A stretch of DNA of 37,018 bases from assembly GCA_001788495.1 (NCBI GenBank), contig MGCF01000132.1, positions 1 through 37,018 on the forward strand, given 5' to 3'. The position numbers were made by a program, and so were the translations under genes. The notes under the pieces are model-generated. The model was given only the letters and a program-made list of their open reading frames with translations, searched no databases and had not been told where the DNA came from. Positions 36,636 through 37,018 of the stretch are shown in pieces (the stretch's first letter is position 1; every line of letters begins with the position of its first letter). The stretch comes from Candidatus Rokubacteria bacterium RIFCSPLOWO2_02_FULL_73_56. Lineage in GTDB: Bacteria; Methylomirabilota; Methylomirabilia; Rokubacteriales; CSP1-6.

Positions 36636-37018
36636 CCTCCTTCCAGGATCCGATGTCGGACGAGGTCCTCTTCCATGGCGCGGTCGGTGACGGTACCGTC
36701 CAGCCGCGCGTCGCGGAGCTCCGCGAGCACCCGCGCCACCGCGGGGCCGCGCGGGACGCCCAGGGCGATCACGTCCTCGCCGCCGAGCGCGTCGCCGCGC
36801 GGCTCGAGCCCGGCGAACCACGCGACGATCGCGCCGACCGGCGCCGGCCGCCCGCCCGTGGCCGCGGCATCGAGCCAGAGCCAGGCGAGCTCCACCGGCG
36901 CGCGCTCGCGCAGCAGCCGCGCGCGCGCGCTCGGCCGCCCGGCGTCGAGGAGCGCGGCGCCGAGGGCGGGCGCGCCCTCGAGCCCGCGCCCCACGCGCGC
37001 CCGCGGCTCGCCGGCGAG
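36632..37018 (-). CDS. cca: CCA-adding tRNA nucleotidyltransferase / poly(A) polymerase family, C-terminal part
   Basis: The 3' part of a gene cut by the window edge; 128 residues are visible and the frame stays open to 37018. The end of the protein ([41 protein letters not shown]) is the characteristic C-terminal helical segment of bacterial CCA-adding/poly(A) polymerase family enzymes. The catalytic head domain lies outside, so which activity it has (CCA addition, A addition or polyadenylation) cannot be judged. Its stop overlaps the pyrG start as ATGA, and its last codons contain the pyrG ribosome site AAGGAGG. Confidence 0.8.
   Translation of the reverse strand, partial: LAGEPRARVGRGLEGAPALGAALLDAGRPSARARLLRERAPVELAWLWLDAAATGGRPAPVGAIVAWFAGLEPRGDALGGEDVIALGVPRGPAVARVLAELRDARLDGTVTDRAMEEDLVRHRILEGG

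Overview
This 37 kb window is a gene-dense, very GC-rich chromosomal segment of a diderm (LPS-making) bacterium. It contains no insertion sequence, phage gene, CRISPR array, tRNA or rRNA that I could recognise. Genes for Kdo synthesis and the Lpt bridge (kdsA, kdsD, lptC, lptA, lptB, plus a fused lptF-lptG) imply an outer membrane with LPS. Four features together (UPF0182 membrane protein, archaeal-type class V FBP aldolase/phosphatase, GuaB3-like IMP dehydrogenase, high GC3) suggest a deep-branching soil or subsurface lineage such as Candidatus Rokubacteria/Methylomirabilota. That placement is inference from gene content and was not tested.

Layout, left to right. (1) Positions 1-2746, minus strand, transcribed right to left: a cassette of glycolipid-type glycosyltransferase, 51-aa ORF, degenerate response regulator with a helical tail, and orphan PaaA-like di-iron protein. 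It follows the bifunctional-nuclease (DUF151) gene and miaB, which has a good sigma70-type promoter. (2) 4735-7340: FBP aldolase/phosphatase with a long N-terminal extension (minus), divergent from a SorC-family sugar-phosphate-sensing regulator (plus). This looks like a locally controlled gluconeogenic switch. (3) 7337-14556, minus: guaB3-like, guaA, dnaE, accA behind a near-consensus promoter at 14648-14676. (4) 14712-19907, minus: a secreted protein of unknown function, then valS, birA and coaX, with 17-nt overlaps. (5) 19930-22290, plus: one 786-codon ORF encoding LptF fused to LptG, convergent with group 6. (6) 22424-27679, minus: metK, a structured spacer, ahcY and a UPF0182 protein. (7) 27746-37018, minus: cca (cut by the window edge), pyrG, kdsA, kdsD, then lptC, lptA, lptB, rpoN, rapZ, a 37-aa ORF and a PGI/PMI-type isomerase. 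Most junctions here are ATGA, GTGA or TGATG overlaps.

Functionally, group 7 makes the CTP and Kdo for inner-core LPS and encodes the Lpt ATPase, bridge and anchor. The permease pair of the same machine is the fused protein of group 5. RpoN and RapZ sit in the same operon, and a sigma54-like -24/-12 element lies just before lptC, so the LPS-export operon may be partly autoregulated by its own sigma factor. The usual kdsC and hpf genes of this conserved locus are absent here.

Coding density is very high. No gene-free stretch exceeds about 155 bases. The longer spacers (4590-4734, 6241-6344, 14557-14711, 22291-22423, 26424-26527, 33130-33208) hold promoters, repeats or hairpins described below. 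The most unusual items are the LptF-LptG fusion, the extended FBP aldolase/phosphatase next to a SorC regulator, the GuaB3-like enzyme that keeps its catalytic cysteine, the overlapping glycosyltransferase/small ORF/pseudo-receiver/di-iron cassette, and the candidate sigma54 promoter of the rpoN-containing lpt operon.
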